DNA of 64,000 bases from NCBI GenBank assembly GCA_028386065.3, contig JAKUCV010003316.1, positions 2,504 through 66,503 on the forward strand. Direction: 5' to 3'. Of the stretch, positions 44,535 through 55,894 are shown piece by piece (the stretch's first letter is position 1; each line of letters opens with the position of its first letter). The DNA is from Turnera subulata. Lineage: Eukaryota; Streptophyta; Magnoliopsida; Malpighiales; Passifloraceae. The notes below the pieces were generated by a model, which saw only the letters and a program-made list of their open reading frames with translations, was not told where the DNA came from and ran no database searches. Position numbers and translations under genes: made by a program.

Positions 44535-46063
44535 TGTTAGTGTAATATGCCCAAAAGCCAATCAATGGATGATTGTTTGTAGTCATGTATACACATTAAG
44601 ATTATTCCAATAAATATCGTTTATGAGATAAATGCTTGCACATATTTATAACCCTAGAATATTTATATAGTCTCAAATGTCCCTAGTCGATTATTATTAT
44701 GGATGGGTTGTAATAATAAATTAAGACTAGCGTATGTTGAGAATTTATATGTGAAATGAATTCTACTTACGGGTACAAGTTAGAGAACTTGTGGACTGGA
44801 CCGACCCACATAAGAACGCTACATGGAATGTTATATGTTTGTCGATAGCGGTTCTTATATGTATTGTCCTTAGACCTGAGATCATCAAGGTTCCCAACAT
44901 ATGAGTCGTATACTTTGATATTACTCTTGGCTATTTCGTAAATGAGTAGACTTAGTGTAATCATTGGGTATATGATAAATGTGTAATGGGTTTTGTATGA
45001 TCCAGAGGGGATTCGTCCAACTCATATAACGGGTATATTATCGGATGGTTTCTTGATAGAGTTGAACCGTAAATGCATAGCCATGCTCGGATTATGATAT
45101 GGTGATATCATAGGTATTTGTTTTACGCGGTTAACTCGAGGATCAAGAAATTGAGACTGAACATATGCGAGATTGACATATTCCATGTCTCGTGTTTAAT
45201 CTTGATAATGGGACGAAAGGACGATGACATGTTTGCAAGGCATATGAATCAGTACTGATCTTGTCGTTCGGGTAGTAATGATGTGTTGCTAGACGCCGCT
45301 CTTTGCTTATAATTGTAAATGAGTTTACAATTATTGCCGGATGTTACAAGTGCGTACAGGGTCACACACTTAGAGCCGTTGATTCAAGCTGGTGGTTGAA
45401 CCGTGGTTGGACCGTGGCTGAACCAGGTATTTGAGTTTGTGGTTGGACCATGGTTGGACCAGGGTCGTTTTGGGCTGGTTTGGTTCACTAAATGTCTGAC
45501 TTATTGAACCATAATTAGTGCATGGTGATGTGTAATCCCATTTAGACATTAGTGGAGACATCATTAGCTAAAAGCTAATCATGTTGGCCAAAGGTGTTGG
45601 CCACTCTGTCCCTTGCTTTTGTGAGTGGGATTACAATAAGCATAATCAGATTATGCCTTGTGTCTTCATCACTTAGAGTCTGAAAATTTTTAGGGGAGAG
45701 AGCCTTGAGAGTGTCTTGAGAGCTCTTGTGAGTTTCAGACCATACACACCTTCTTTGAGAAAGAAGAAAACACCACAAACTCTAGCTTCCGAAACCTGCT
45801 GCTAGTACATCAGTTCGGGGGTGCTCGAGTTGGTAATCGTGTGACGATTCCAACTAGTTATCACGGTTCGTGTGGATACCGTAGAGGAGCAGGATATTCT
45901 TCCAGCTCTAGCTGATTCGGTTCTTCAGTTAGGTGAAAGATCCTAACCGTTTCAGGTATGTTCAATTTTGTTGTTCGATTTAGTTGCTTCACTCGGATCC
46001 TCCAAGGTTTCCGGGTCTTTCCGCTGCTCTTGATTGTCAAGTTTGCATGCCCGGACACTTACA
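44535..46063 (+). mobile_element. Solo LTR of the copia family (1529 bp)
   Basis: Begins TGTTAGTGTAATATGCCC and ends GGACACTTACA. It matches the minus strand of 41288-40065 over most of its length, including GACGATGACATG, the GGTTGGACC minisatellite and the final CAGTTCGGG to CACGGTTCGTGTGGATACC section. No internal region or second LTR exists and clean TGCAC duplications flank it, so it is the product of LTR-LTR recombination. It is in the opposite orientation to the deleted copia element. Confidence 0.93.
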
Positions 46064-46068
46064 TGCAC
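46064..46068. repeat. Target-site duplication TGCAC, right
   Basis: Exact partner of 44530-44534. Confidence 0.93.
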
Positions 46069-46160
46069 CAGATCCCATCAAAACTTTGAAGTGAAACATG
46101 CTTGGGCGAGTGTAGTACAACGACGGGTGACCTCCTCGGAAGTCATTGCGTTGCACCCCT
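46064..46160 (+). pseudogene. 5S rRNA copy split by solo LTR, 3' part
   Basis: 5S positions 24-120. GTGAAACATGC with GAGTGTAGTACAACGACGGG and CTCCTCGGAAGTCATTG, the class of the copy at 46457. Confidence 0.92.
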
Positions 46161-46456
46161 CATTTTGCTCCCGCCCCTCGGCAACATGGAACAGTTACAT
46201 TTATTTAAACGGCATTTTGTCCAATTCAAGGGCGGACTATATTTGTTTTAAAGGTTCTTTTTTGAATTTGAGGTGGATTGTATTTACTTTGAAGGTTTTT
46301 CTTAAATTTGCGAGGCTAGAGCGAAATGATTTTGGAAGAACGAGCTTTTCCAATAATAAAGAAGATAATCAAACCCTTTATGAGCCTCTTTTATCTAGAA
46401 GAAATCCAATTATACTTGGGGACTTGGATAAATAAATTTATGATGATGGATATGAC

Positions 46457-46576
46457 GGGTGCGATCATTCCAGCACTAATGCACCGGATCCCATCAGAAC
46501 TTCGAAGTGAAACATGCTTGGGCGAGTGTAGTACAAGGATGGGTGACCTCCTCGGAAGTTCTTACGTTGCACCCCT
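46457..46576 (+). rRNA. 5S rRNA-like copy
   Basis: GTGAAACATGC, GAGTGTAGTACAAGG, CTCCTCGGAAGTTCTTACG. Confidence 0.86.
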
Positions 46577-46872
46577 CTTTTTGCTCCCGCCCTTCGGCAA
46601 CTTGGAACGGTTACATTTATTTCAATGGCTTTTTGTTCAATTCGAGGGCGGATTATATTTGTTTTAAAGGTTCTTTTCTGAATTTGAGGCCGATTGTATT
46701 TACTTTGAAGGTTTTTCTTAAATTTGTGGGGCTAGAGTGAAATGAATTTGGAAGAACAAGCTTTTCCAATAATAAAGAAGATAATCAAACCCTTTATGAG
46801 CCTCTTTTATTTAGAAGAAATCCAATTATACTTGGCGACTTGGATAAATAAATTTATGATGATGGATATGAC

Positions 46873-46992
46873 GGGTGCGATCATACCAGCACTAATGCAC
46901 TGGATCCCATCAGAACTCCGAAGCTAAACGTGCTTGGGCGAGAGTAGTACTAGGATGGGTGACCTCCTGGGAAGTCCTCGTGTTGCACGCCT
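46873..46992 (+). rRNA. 5S rRNA-like copy
   Basis: GCTAAACGTGC with GCACTGG; box C is fully regular; end CACGCCT. Confidence 0.88.
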
Positions 46993-47289
46993 CTTTTTGC
47001 TCCCTCCCCTAGGCAACTTGGAACGGTTACATTTATTTCAACGGCTTCTGTCCAAATCGAGGGCGGATTATATTTATTCTAAAGGATTTTTTTTTTTGAA
47101 TTTGAGGGAAAATTATATTTACTTTAAATATTTTCCTCAAATTTACGAGGCTAGAGCAAAATGAATTTGGAAGAACGAGCCTCTCCAGTAAAGAGAAGCT
47201 AATCAAACCCCTTATGAGCCTCTTTTATTTAGAAAAATCCAATTATACTTGGTGACTAGGATAAATAAAATTATGATGATGGATATAAC

Positions 47290-47409
47290 TGGTGCTATCA
47301 TACCAGCACTAATGCACCGGATTCCATCAGAACTCCGAAGATAAACGTGCTTGGGCGAGAGTAGTACTAGGATGGGTGACCTCCTGGGAAGTCCTCGTGT
47401 TGCACCCCT
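47290..47409 (+). rRNA. 5S rRNA-like copy
   Basis: Start TGGTGCTATC. GATAAACGTGC and a regular box C and 3' end. Confidence 0.87.
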
Positions 47410-47693
47410 CTTTTTGCTCCCGCCCCTCGACAACTTGGAACGGTTACATTTATTTCAACGGCTTTTTGTCAATTAGAGGGCGGATTATATTTATTTTAAA
47501 GGTTTTTCCTTTGAATTTGAGGACTTTAAAGGTTTTACTCAAATTTGAGGCCCTAGAGCGAAACGGATATGGAAGAACAAGCTTTTCCATTAAAAAAGAA
47601 GATAATCAAACCCTTTATGAGCCTCTTTTATCTAGAATAAATCCAATTATACTTGGGGACTTGGATAAATAAATTTATGATGATGGATATGAC

Positions 47694-47813
47694 GGGTGCG
47701 ATCATTCCAGCACTAATGCACCGGATCCCATCAGAACTTCGAAGTGAAACATGCTTGGGCGAGTGTAGTACAAGGATGGGTGACCTCCTCGGAAGTTCTT
47801 GCGTTGCACCCCT
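47694..47813 (+). rRNA. 5S rRNA-like copy
   Basis: GTGAAACATGC, GTACAAGG, CTCGGAAGTTCTTGCG; counterpart of 46457. Confidence 0.86.
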
Positions 47814-48109
47814 CTTTTTGCTCCCGCCCCTCGGCAACTTGGAACGGTTACATTTATTTCAACGGCTTTTTGTTCAATTCGAGGGTGGATTATATTTGTT
47901 TTAAAGGTTCTTTTCTGAATTTGAGGCGGATTGTATTTACTTTGAAGGTTTTTCTTAAATTTGCGGGGCTAAAGTGAATTGAATTTGGAAGAACAAGCTT
48001 TTCTAATAATAAAGAAGATAATCAAACCCTTTATGAGCCTCTTTTATTTAGAAGAAATCCAATTATACTTGGCGACTTGGATAAATAAATTTATGATGAT
48101 GGATATGAC

Positions 48110-48229
48110 GGGTGCGATCAAACCAGCACTAATGCACTGGATCCCATCAGAACTCCGAAGCTAAACGTGCTTGGGCGAGAGTAGTACTAGGATGGGTGAC
48201 CTCCTGGGAAGTCCTCGTGTTGCACGCCT
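48110..48229 (+). rRNA. 5S rRNA-like copy
   Basis: GCTAAACGTGC with GATCAAACC; end CACGCCT; counterpart of 46873. Confidence 0.88.
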
Positions 48230-48526
48230 CTTTTTGCTCCCTCCCCTAGGCAACTTGGAACGGTTACATTTATTTCAACGGCTTCTGTCCAAATCGAGGG
48301 CGGATTATATTTATTCTAAAGGATTTTTTTTTGAATTTGAGGGCAAATTATATTTACTTTAAATATTTTCCACAAACTTACGAGGCTAGAGCAAAATGAA
48401 TTTGGAAGAACGAGCCTCTCCAGTAAAGAGGAAGCTAATCAAACCCTTTATGAGCCTCTTTTATTTAGAGAAAATCCAATTATACTTGGCGACTAGGATA
48501 AATAAAATTATGATGATGGATATGAC

Positions 48527-48646
48527 GGGTGCTATCATACCAGCAATAATGCACCGGATTCCATCAGAACTCCGAAGATAAACGTGCTTGGGCGAGAGTA
48601 GTACTAGGATGGGTGACCTCCTCGGAAGTCCTCGTGTTGCACCCCT
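48527..48646 (+). rRNA. 5S rRNA-like copy
   Basis: GATAAACGTGC, GGGTGCTATC, CTCCTCGGAAG; counterpart of 47290. Confidence 0.87.
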
Positions 48647-48931
48647 CTTTTTGCTCCCGCCCCTCGACAACTTGGAACGGTTACATTTATTTCAACAGCT
48701 TTTTGTCAATTAGAGGGCGGATTATATTTATTTTAAAGGTTTTTCCTTTGAATTTGAGGACTTTAAAGGTTTTACTCAAATTTGAGGGCCTAGAGCGAAA
48801 CAGATTTGGAAGAACGAGCTTTTCCATTAAAAAAGAAGATAATCAAACACTTTATGAGCCTCTTCTGATTTAGAAGAAATCCAATTATACTTGGCAACTT
48901 GGATAAATAAATTTCTGATGATGGATATGAC

Positions 48932-49051
48932 GGGTGCGCTCATACCAGCACTAATGCATCGGATCCCATCAGAATTCCGCAGTGAAACGTGCTTGGGCGA
49001 GAGTAGTACTAGGATGGGTGACCTTCTAGGATGTCCTCGTGTTGCACCCCT
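48932..49051 (+). rRNA. 5S rRNA-like copy
   Basis: GTGAAACGTGC after TTCCGCA; GGGTGCGCTC; CTTCTAGGATGTCC. Confidence 0.86.
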
Positions 49052-49345
49052 CTTTTTGCTCTCGCCCCTCGGCAACTTGGAACGGTTACATTTGTTTCAA
49101 CGGCTTTTTGTTCAATTCGAGGGCGGATTATATTTATTTTAAAGGTTTTTTATAATTTGAGGGCGTATTATATTTACTTTAAAGGTTTTCCTTAAATTTG
49201 CGAGGGTAGAGCGAAATGAATTTGGAAGAACGAGCTTTTCCATTAGAAAAGAAGATAATCAAACCTTTATGAGCCTCTTTTATTTAGATGAAATCCAATT
49301 ATACTTGGCGACTGAGATAAATAAATTTATGATGATGGATATGAC

Positions 49346-49465
49346 GGGTGCGATCAAACCAGCACTAATGCACCGTATCCCATCAGAACTCCGAAGTGAA
49401 ACGTGCTTGGACGAGAGTACTACTAGGATGGGTGACCTTCTGGGAAGTCCTCGTGTTGCACCCCT
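49346..49465 (+). rRNA. 5S rRNA-like copy
   Basis: GTGAAACGTGCTTGGACGAGAGTACTACT with GATCAAACC and CACCGTATCC. Confidence 0.86.
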
Positions 49466-49761
49466 CTTTTTGGTCCCGCCCCTAGGCAACTTGGAACGGT
49501 TACTTTTATTTCAACGGCTTTTTGTCAAATTCAAGGGTGGATTATATTAATTTTAAAGGTTTTTTTTGAATTTGTGGGCGGATTATATTTAATTTAAATG
49601 TTTTTATCAAAGTTGCGAGCCTAGAGCGAAATGAATTTGGAAGAACGAGCTTTTCCACTAAAAAAGTAGACAATCAAACCCTTTATGAGCCTCTTTTATT
49701 TAGAGAAAATCCAATTATACTTGGCGACTGGGATAAATAATTTTATGATGATGGATATGAC

Positions 49762-49881
49762 GGGTGCGATCGTACAAGCACTAATGCACCGGAACCCATC
49801 AGAACTCCGAAATGAAATGTGCTTGGGCGAAAGTAGTGCTAGGACGGGTGACCTCCTAGGAAGTCCTCATGTTGCACCCCT
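49762..49881 (+). rRNA. 5S rRNA-like copy
   Basis: AATGAAATGTGC, CGTACAAGCAC, GCGAAAGTAGTGCT. The spacer after it has a 12-C run. Confidence 0.85.
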
Positions 49882-50103
49882 TTTTTAGCTCCCCCCCCCC
49901 CCGCTCGGCAACTTGGAACGGTTACATTTTTTTCAACGACTTTTTGTCCAATTCGAGGGCGAATTATATTTATTTTAAAGATTTTTTTTTGAATTTAAGG
50001 GCGGATTATATTTACTGCAGTGGTTTCCCTCAAATTTGCGAGGCTAGAGCGAAACGAATTTGGAAGAACGAGCTTTTCCATTAAAAAAGAAGATAATCAA
50101 ACC

Positions 50104-50163
50104 CTTGGGCGAGAGTAGTTCTAGGATGGGTGACCTCTTGGAAGGTCCTCGTGTTACACCCCT
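50104..50163 (+). pseudogene. 5S rRNA copy lacking 5' half
   Basis: 5S positions 61-120 only. The unit leader (AATCAAACCCTT) joins straight to TTGGGCGAGAG with CTT shared at the junction, so the A-box and the start are gone. Confidence 0.9.
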
Positions 50164-50463
50164 CTTTTTGCTCCCGCCCCTCGGTAACTTGGAACGGTTA
50201 CATTTATTTCAACGGATTTTTGTCCAATTCGAGGGCGGATTATATTTATTTTGAAGGTTTTTTTTTGAATTTTAGGGCGGATTATATTTACTTTAAAGAT
50301 TTTCCTCAAATTTTCTAGGCTAGAGCAAAATCAATTTGGAAGAACGAGCTTTTTTATTAAAAAAAAAAAGAAAATCAAACCCTTTATGAGCCTCTTTTGC
50401 TTTAGAAGAAATCCATTTATACTTGGTGACTTGGATAAATAAATTTATGATGATGGATACGAC

Positions 50464-50583
50464 GGGTGCAATCCTATCAGCGCCAATGCACCGCATCCCA
50501 TCAGAACTCCGAAGTTAAACGTGCTTGGACGAGAGTAGTACTAGGATGGGTGACCTTTTGGGAAGCCCTCGTGTTGCACCCCT
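50464..50583 (+). rRNA. 5S rRNA-like copy
   Basis: GTTAAACGTGC is the nearest approach to the usual A-box (one G to A). The 5' third is diverged (GCAATCCTATCAGCGCC), and box C reads CTTTTGGGAAGCCC. Confidence 0.85.
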
Positions 50584-50882
50584 CCTTTTGCTCCCGCCCC
50601 TCGGAAACTTGCAACGGTTACATTTATTTCAACAAATTTTTGTCTAATTTGAAAGCGGATTACGTTTATTTCAAAGGTTTTTTTTGTTGAATTAGAGGGC
50701 GGATTATATTTACTTTAAAGGTTTTCCTTAAATTTGCAAGGCTAGAGCGTAATGAATTTGGAAGAACGAGCTTTTCCATTAAACAATGAGATAATCAAAC
50801 CCTTTATGAGCCTTTTTTATTTAAAAGAATGCATATTATACTTGGCGACATGGATAAATAAATTTATGATGATAAATATGAG

Positions 50883-51002
50883 AGGTGCGATCATACCAGC
50901 ACTAATGCACCGAATCCCATCAGAACTTCGAAGCTAAACGTGCTTGGACGGGAGTAGTACTAGGATGGGTGACCTTTTGGGAAGTCCTCGTGTTGCACGC
51001 CT
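50883..51002 (+). rRNA. 5S rRNA-like copy
   Basis: Start AGGTGC. GCTAAACGTGCTTGGACGGGAG; CTTTTGGG; end CACGCCT. First unit of the 5-unit repeat. Confidence 0.86.
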
Positions 51003-51300
51003 CTTTTTGCTCCCTCCCCTAGGCAACTTGGAACGGTTACATTTATTTCAACGGCTTCTGTCCAATTCGAGGGCGGATTATGTTTATTCTAAAGGATTTT
51101 TTTTTTTTGAATTTAAGGACAAATTATATTTACTTTAAAAATTTTCCTTAAATTTGCGAGGCTAGAGCGAAATGAATTTGGAAGAACGAGCTTCTCTAGT
51201 AAAGAGGAAGCTAATCAAACCCTTTATAACCTCTTTTATTTAGAAGAAATCAAATTATACTTGGCGGCTAGGATAAATAAATTGATGATGATGGATATGA

Positions 51301-51418
51301 GTGCGATCATACCAGCACTAATGCACCGGATCCCATCAGAACTCCGAAGATAAACGTGCTTGGGCGAGAGTAGTACTAGGATGGGTGACCTCCTGGGAAG
51401 TCCTCGTGTTGCACCCCT
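51301..51418 (+). rRNA. 5S rRNA-like copy, two bases short at 5' end
   Basis: GATAAACGTGC is its only internal change region; all else matches the usual plant 5S. A 3-base deletion removes the -1 C and the first two Gs. Confidence 0.87.
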
Positions 51419-51716
51419 CTTTTTGCTCCCACCCCTCGGCAACTTCGAACGGTTACATTTATTTCAACGGCTTTTTGTCAATTAGAGGGCAGACTATATT
51501 TATTTTAAAGGTTTTTCCATTGAATTTGAGGGCAGATTATATTTACTTTAAAGGTTTTACTCAAATTTGAGAGCCTAGAGCAAAACGATTTTGGAAGAAC
51601 GAGCTTTTCCATTAAAAAGAAAGATAATCAAACACTTTATGAGCCACTTTTGATTTAGAAGAAATCCAATTATACCTAGCGACTTGGAAAAATAAATTTA
51701 TGATGATGGATATGAC

Positions 51717-51836
51717 GGGTGCGCTCATACCAGCTCTAGTGCACCAGATCCCAACAGAACTCCGAAGTGAAATGTGCTTGCGTGAGAGTAGTACTAGGAC
51801 GGGTGACCTCCTGGGAAGTCCTCCTGTTGCAGCTCT
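51717..51836 (+). rRNA. 5S rRNA-like copy
   Basis: GTGAAATGTGCTTGCGTGAG, GGGTGCGCTC, GACGGG; end GCAGCTCT. Confidence 0.84.
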
Positions 51837-52136
51837 CTTTTTGCTCCTGCCACTCGGCAACTTGGAACGGTTACAATTATTTCAACGGCTTTTTGTCCAA
51901 TTCGAGGGCGGATTATATTTGTTTTAAAGGTTTTTTTTTTTTGAATTTGAGGGCGGATTATATTTACCTCAAGGAATTTCCTCAAACTTGCGAGTCTAAA
52001 GCAAACTGAATTTGGAAGAACGGGCTTTTCCATTAAAAAAAATGATAATCAAACCCCTTATGAGCCTATTTTATTTAGAAGAAATCCAATTATACTTGGT
52101 GACTTGGATAAATAAATTTATGGTGATGGATATGAC

Positions 52137-52256
52137 GGGTGCGATCATACCAGCGCTAACGAACAGGATCCCATCAGAACTCGGAAGTGAAACGTACTTG
52201 GGCAAGAGTAGTTCTAGGATGGGAGACCTCCTAGGAAGTCCTCTTGTTACACCCCT
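52137..52256 (+). rRNA. 5S rRNA-like copy
   Basis: GCGCTAACGAACAGG, GTGAAACGTACTTGG, GTTCTAGG, GGGAGACC; end TTACACCCC. Confidence 0.84.
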
Positions 52257-52552
52257 CTTTTTGCTCCCGCCCCTCGGCAACTTGGAAAGGTCACATTTAT
52301 TTCAACAGCTTTTTGTCCAATTCGAGGACGGATTATATTTATTTTAAAGGTTTTTTTTTAATTTGAGTGCGGATTATATTTACTTTAAAGGTTTTCCTCA
52401 AATTTGCGAGGCTAGAGCGAAATGAATTTGGAAGAACGAGCTTTTCCATTAGAAAAGAAGATATTCAAACCCTTTATGAGCCTCTTTTATTTAGAAGAAA
52501 TCCAATTATACTTGGCGACTTGGATAAATAAATTTATGATGATGGATAAGAC

Positions 52553-52672
52553 GGGTGCGATCATACCAGCACTAATGCACTGGATCCCATCAGAACTCCG
52601 CAGTGAAACATGCTTGGGCGAGAGTACTACTAGGATTGGTGACCTTCTGGGAAGTCCTCGTGTTCCAACCCT
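52553..52672 (+). rRNA. 5S rRNA-like copy
   Basis: GTGAAACATGC after CTCCGCA, GTACTACTAGGATTGG; end TTCCAACCCT. Confidence 0.85.
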
Positions 52673-52969
52673 TTTTTTGGTCCCGCCCCTAGGCAACTTG
52701 GAACGGTTACATTTATTTCAACGGCTTTTTGTCAAATTCAAGGGCGGAATATATTTATTTTAAATGTTTTTTTTTTGAATTTGTGGGCAGATTATATTTA
52801 ATTTAAAGGTTTTCCTCAAATTTGCGAGCCTAGAGCGAAGTGAATTTTGAAGAATGAGCTTTTCCATTAAAAAATAGATAATCAAACCCTTTATGAGCTT
52901 CTTTTATTTAGAGCAAATCAAATTATACTTGGCGACTTGGATAAATAATTTTATGATGATGGATATGAC

Positions 52970-53089
52970 GGGTGCGATCATACAAGCGCTAATGCACCGG
53001 ATCCCATCAGAACTCCGAAGCTAAACGTGCTTGGGCGGGAGTAGTACTAGGATGGGTGACCTTTTGGGAAGTCCTCGTGTTGCACACCT
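52970..53089 (+). rRNA. 5S rRNA-like copy
   Basis: GCTAAACGTGC with GGCGGGAG, CATACAAGCGC; end CACACCT; counterpart of 50883. Confidence 0.86.
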
Positions 53090-53388
53090 CTTTTTGCTCC
53101 CTCCCCTACGCAACTTGGAACGGTTACATTTATTTCAACAGCTTATGTCCAATTCGAGGGCGGATTATATTTATTCTAAAGGATTTTTTTTTTTGAATTT
53201 GAGGAAAAATTATATTTACTTTAAAAATTTTTCTCAAATTTGCGAGGCTAGATCAAAATGAACTTGGAAGAACGAGCTTCTCTAGTAAATAGGAAGCTAA
53301 TCAAACCCTTTGTAAGCCTCATTTATTTAGAAGAAATCAAATTATACTTGGCGGCTAGGATAAATAAATTGATGATGATGGATATGAC

Positions 53389-53508
53389 GGGTGCGATCAT
53401 ACCAGCACTAATGCACCGGATCCCATCAGAACTTTGAAGAAAAACGTGCTTGGGCGAGAGTAGTACTAGGATGGGTGACCTCCTGGGAAGTCCTCGTGTT
53501 CCACCCCT
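53389..53508 (+). rRNA. 5S rRNA-like copy
   Basis: GAAAAACGTGC after CTTTGAA; regular box C; end TTCCACCCCT; counterpart of 51301 with the full 5' end. Confidence 0.86.
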
Positions 53509-53806
53509 CTTTTTGCTCCCACCCCTCGGCAACTTGGAACGGTTACATTTATTTCAACGGCTTTTTGTCAATTAGAGGCAGACTATATTTTTTTAAAAAG
53601 ATTTTTCCTTTGAATTTGAGGGCAGATTATATTTACTTTAAAGGTTTTACTCAAATTTGAGAGCCAAGAGCAAAACGATTTTGGAAGAACGAGCTTTTCC
53701 ATTAAAAATGAAGATAATCAAACACTTTGTGAGCCTCTTTTGATTTAGAAGAAATCCAATTATACCTGGCGACTTGAATAAATAAATTTATGATGATGGA
53801 TATGAC

Positions 53807-53926
53807 GGGTGCGCTCATACCAGCACTAATGCGCCGGATCCCAACAGAACTTCGAAGTGAAATGTGCTTGGGCGAGAGTAGTACTAGGACGGGTGACCTC
53901 CTGGGAAGTCCTCATGTTGCAGCTCT
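53807..53926 (+). rRNA. 5S rRNA-like copy
   Basis: GTGAAATGTGC, GCGCCGGATCC, GACGGG; end GCAGCTCT; counterpart of 51717. Confidence 0.84.
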
Positions 53927-54225
53927 ATTTTTGCTCCTGCCACTCGGCAACTTGGAACGGTTACATTTTTTTCAACGGATTTTTGTCCAATTCGAGGGCG
54001 GATTATATTTGTTTTAAAGGTTTTTTTTTTTGAATTTTAGGGCGGATTATATTTACCTCAAGGAATTTCCTCAAACTTGCGAGGCTAGAGCGAAATAAAT
54101 TTGGAAGAACGAGCTTTTCCATTAAAAAAGATGATAATCAAACCCTTTATGAGCCTATTTTATTTAGAAGAAATCCAATTATACTTGGTGACTTGGATAA
54201 ATAAATTTATGATGATGGATATGAC

Positions 54226-54344
54226 GGGTGCGATCATACCAGCGCTAACGAACAGGATCCCATCAAAACTCGAAGTGAAACGTACTTGGGCGAGAGTAGT
54301 TCTAGGATGGGTGACCTCCTAGGAAGTCCTCGTGTTACACCCCT
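54226..54344 (+). rRNA. 5S rRNA-like copy, 1-base deletion
   Basis: AACTCGAAG lacks one C. CTAACGAACAGG, GTACTTGG, GTTCTAGG; counterpart of 52137. Confidence 0.84.
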
Positions 54345-54641
54345 CTTTTTGCTCTCGCCCCTCGGCAACTTGGAAAGGTTACATTTATTTCAACGGCTTT
54401 TTGTCCAATTCGAGGGCGGATTACATTTATTTTAAATTTTATTTTTTTAATTTGAGTGCGGATTATATTTAGTTTAAAGGTTTTCCTCAAATTTGCGAGG
54501 CTAGAGCGAAATGAATTTGGAAGAACGAGCTTTTCCATTAGAAAAGAAGATAATCAAACCCTTTATGAGCCTCTTTTATTTAGAAGAAATCCAATTATAC
54601 TTGGCGACTTGGATAAACAAATTTATGATGATGGATAAGAC

Positions 54642-54761
54642 GGGTGCGATCATACCAGCACTAATGCACTGGATCCCATCAGAACTCCGCAGTGAAACAT
54701 GCTTGGGCGAGAGTACTACTAGGATTGGTGACATTCTGGGAAGTCCTCGTGTTCCACCCCT
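54642..54761 (+). rRNA. 5S rRNA-like copy
   Basis: GTGAAACATGC, GTACTACTAGGATTGG, GACATTCTGGG; counterpart of 52553. Confidence 0.85.
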
Positions 54762-55056
54762 CTTTTTGGTCCCGCCCCTAGGCAACTTGTAAAGGTTACA
54801 TTTATATCAACGGCTTTTTGTCAAATTCAAGGGCGGAATATATTTATTTTAAATGTTTTTTTTGAATTTGTGGGCAGATTATATTTAATTTAAAGGTTTT
54901 CCTCAAATTTGCGAGCCTAGAGCGAAGTGAATTTTGAAGAATGAGCTTTTCCATTAAAAAATAGATAATCAAACCCTTTATGAGCCTCTTTTATTTAGAG
55001 CAAATCAAATTATACTTGGCGACTTAGATAAATAATTTTATGATGGTGGATATGAC

Positions 55057-55176
55057 GGTTGCGATCATACAAGCACTAATGCACCGGATCCCATCAGAAC
55101 TCCGAAGCTAAACGTGCTTGGGCGGGAGTAGTACTAGGATGGGTGACCTTTTGGGAAGTCCTCGTGTTGCACACCT
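55057..55176 (+). rRNA. 5S rRNA-like copy
   Basis: Start GGTTGC. GCTAAACGTGC, GGCGGGAG, CTTTTGGG; end CACACCT; counterpart of 50883 and 52970. Confidence 0.86.
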
Positions 55177-55476
55177 CTTTTTGCTCCCTCCCCTAGGCAA
55201 CTTGGAACGGTTACATTTATTTCACCGGCTTCTGTCCAATTCGAGGGCGGATTATATTTATTCTAAAGGTTTTTTTTTTTTTGAATTTGAGGACAAATTA
55301 TATTTACTTTAAAAATTTTCCTCAAATTTACGAGGCTAGATCAAAATGAATTTGGAAGAACGAGCTTCTCTAGTAAAGAGGAAGCTAATCAAACCCTTTA
55401 TGAGCCTCATTTATTTAAAAGAAATCCAATTATACTTGGCGGCTAGGATGAATTAATTGATGATGATGGATATGAC

Positions 55477-55596
55477 GGGTGCGATCATGCCAGCACTAAT
55501 GCACCGGATCCCATTAGAACTCCGAAGATAAACGTGCTTGGGCGAGAGTAGTACTAGGATGGGTGACCTCCTGGGAAGTCCTCGTGTTGCACCCCT
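55477..55596 (+). rRNA. 5S rRNA-like copy, among the best preserved
   Basis: Differs from the usual plant 5S at ATGCC (for ATACC), CCATTAG, and GATAAACGTGC. Both helix I strands (GGGTGC and GCACCC), box C and the T5 terminator are intact. Confidence 0.9.
55526..55573 (+). promoter_or_regulatory. Internal Pol III control region (representative)
   Basis: Covers the A-box (5S positions 50-64), intermediate element and C-box (80-97) of the copy at 55477. The C-box AGGATGGGTGACCTCCTG is regular. The A-box reads GATAAACGTGC instead of GTTAAGCGTGC, which may weaken TFIIIA/TFIIIC binding. Box positions come from knowledge of plant 5S genes. Confidence 0.6.
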
Positions 55597-55597
55597 C

Positions 55598-55602
55598 TTT
55601 TT
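55598..55602 (+). terminator. Pol III T-run terminator (representative)
   Basis: Five Ts start two bases after the 5S end. The same CTTTTTGC element follows nearly every copy of the array. Confidence 0.75.
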
Positions 55603-55894
55603 GCTCCCACCCCTCGGCAACTTGGAACGGTTACATTTATTTCAACGGCTTTTTGTCAATTAGAGGGCAGAGTATATTTATTTTAAAGGTTTTTCCTTTG
55701 AATTTGAGGGTGGATTATATTTACTTTAAAGGTTTTCCTCAAATTTGAGAGCCTAGAGCGAAACGATTTTCGAAGAACGAGTTTTTCCATTAAAAAAGAA
55801 GATAATCAAACACTTTATGAGCCTTTTTTGATTTAGAAGAAATCCAATTATCCTTGGCGACTTGGATAAATAAATTTATGATGATGGATATGAC

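Larger units (their letters stand above)
46440..48810 (+). repeat. 3-unit higher-order repeat, two copies, period 1237
   Basis: 5S starts 46457, 46873, 47290 are repeated at 47694, 48110, 48527, each exactly 1237 bases on. Class order GTGAAACATGC, GCTAAACGTGC, GATAAACGTGC is kept, and spacer peculiarities such as the lost block before GGACTTTAAAGG recur. Confidence 0.9.
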
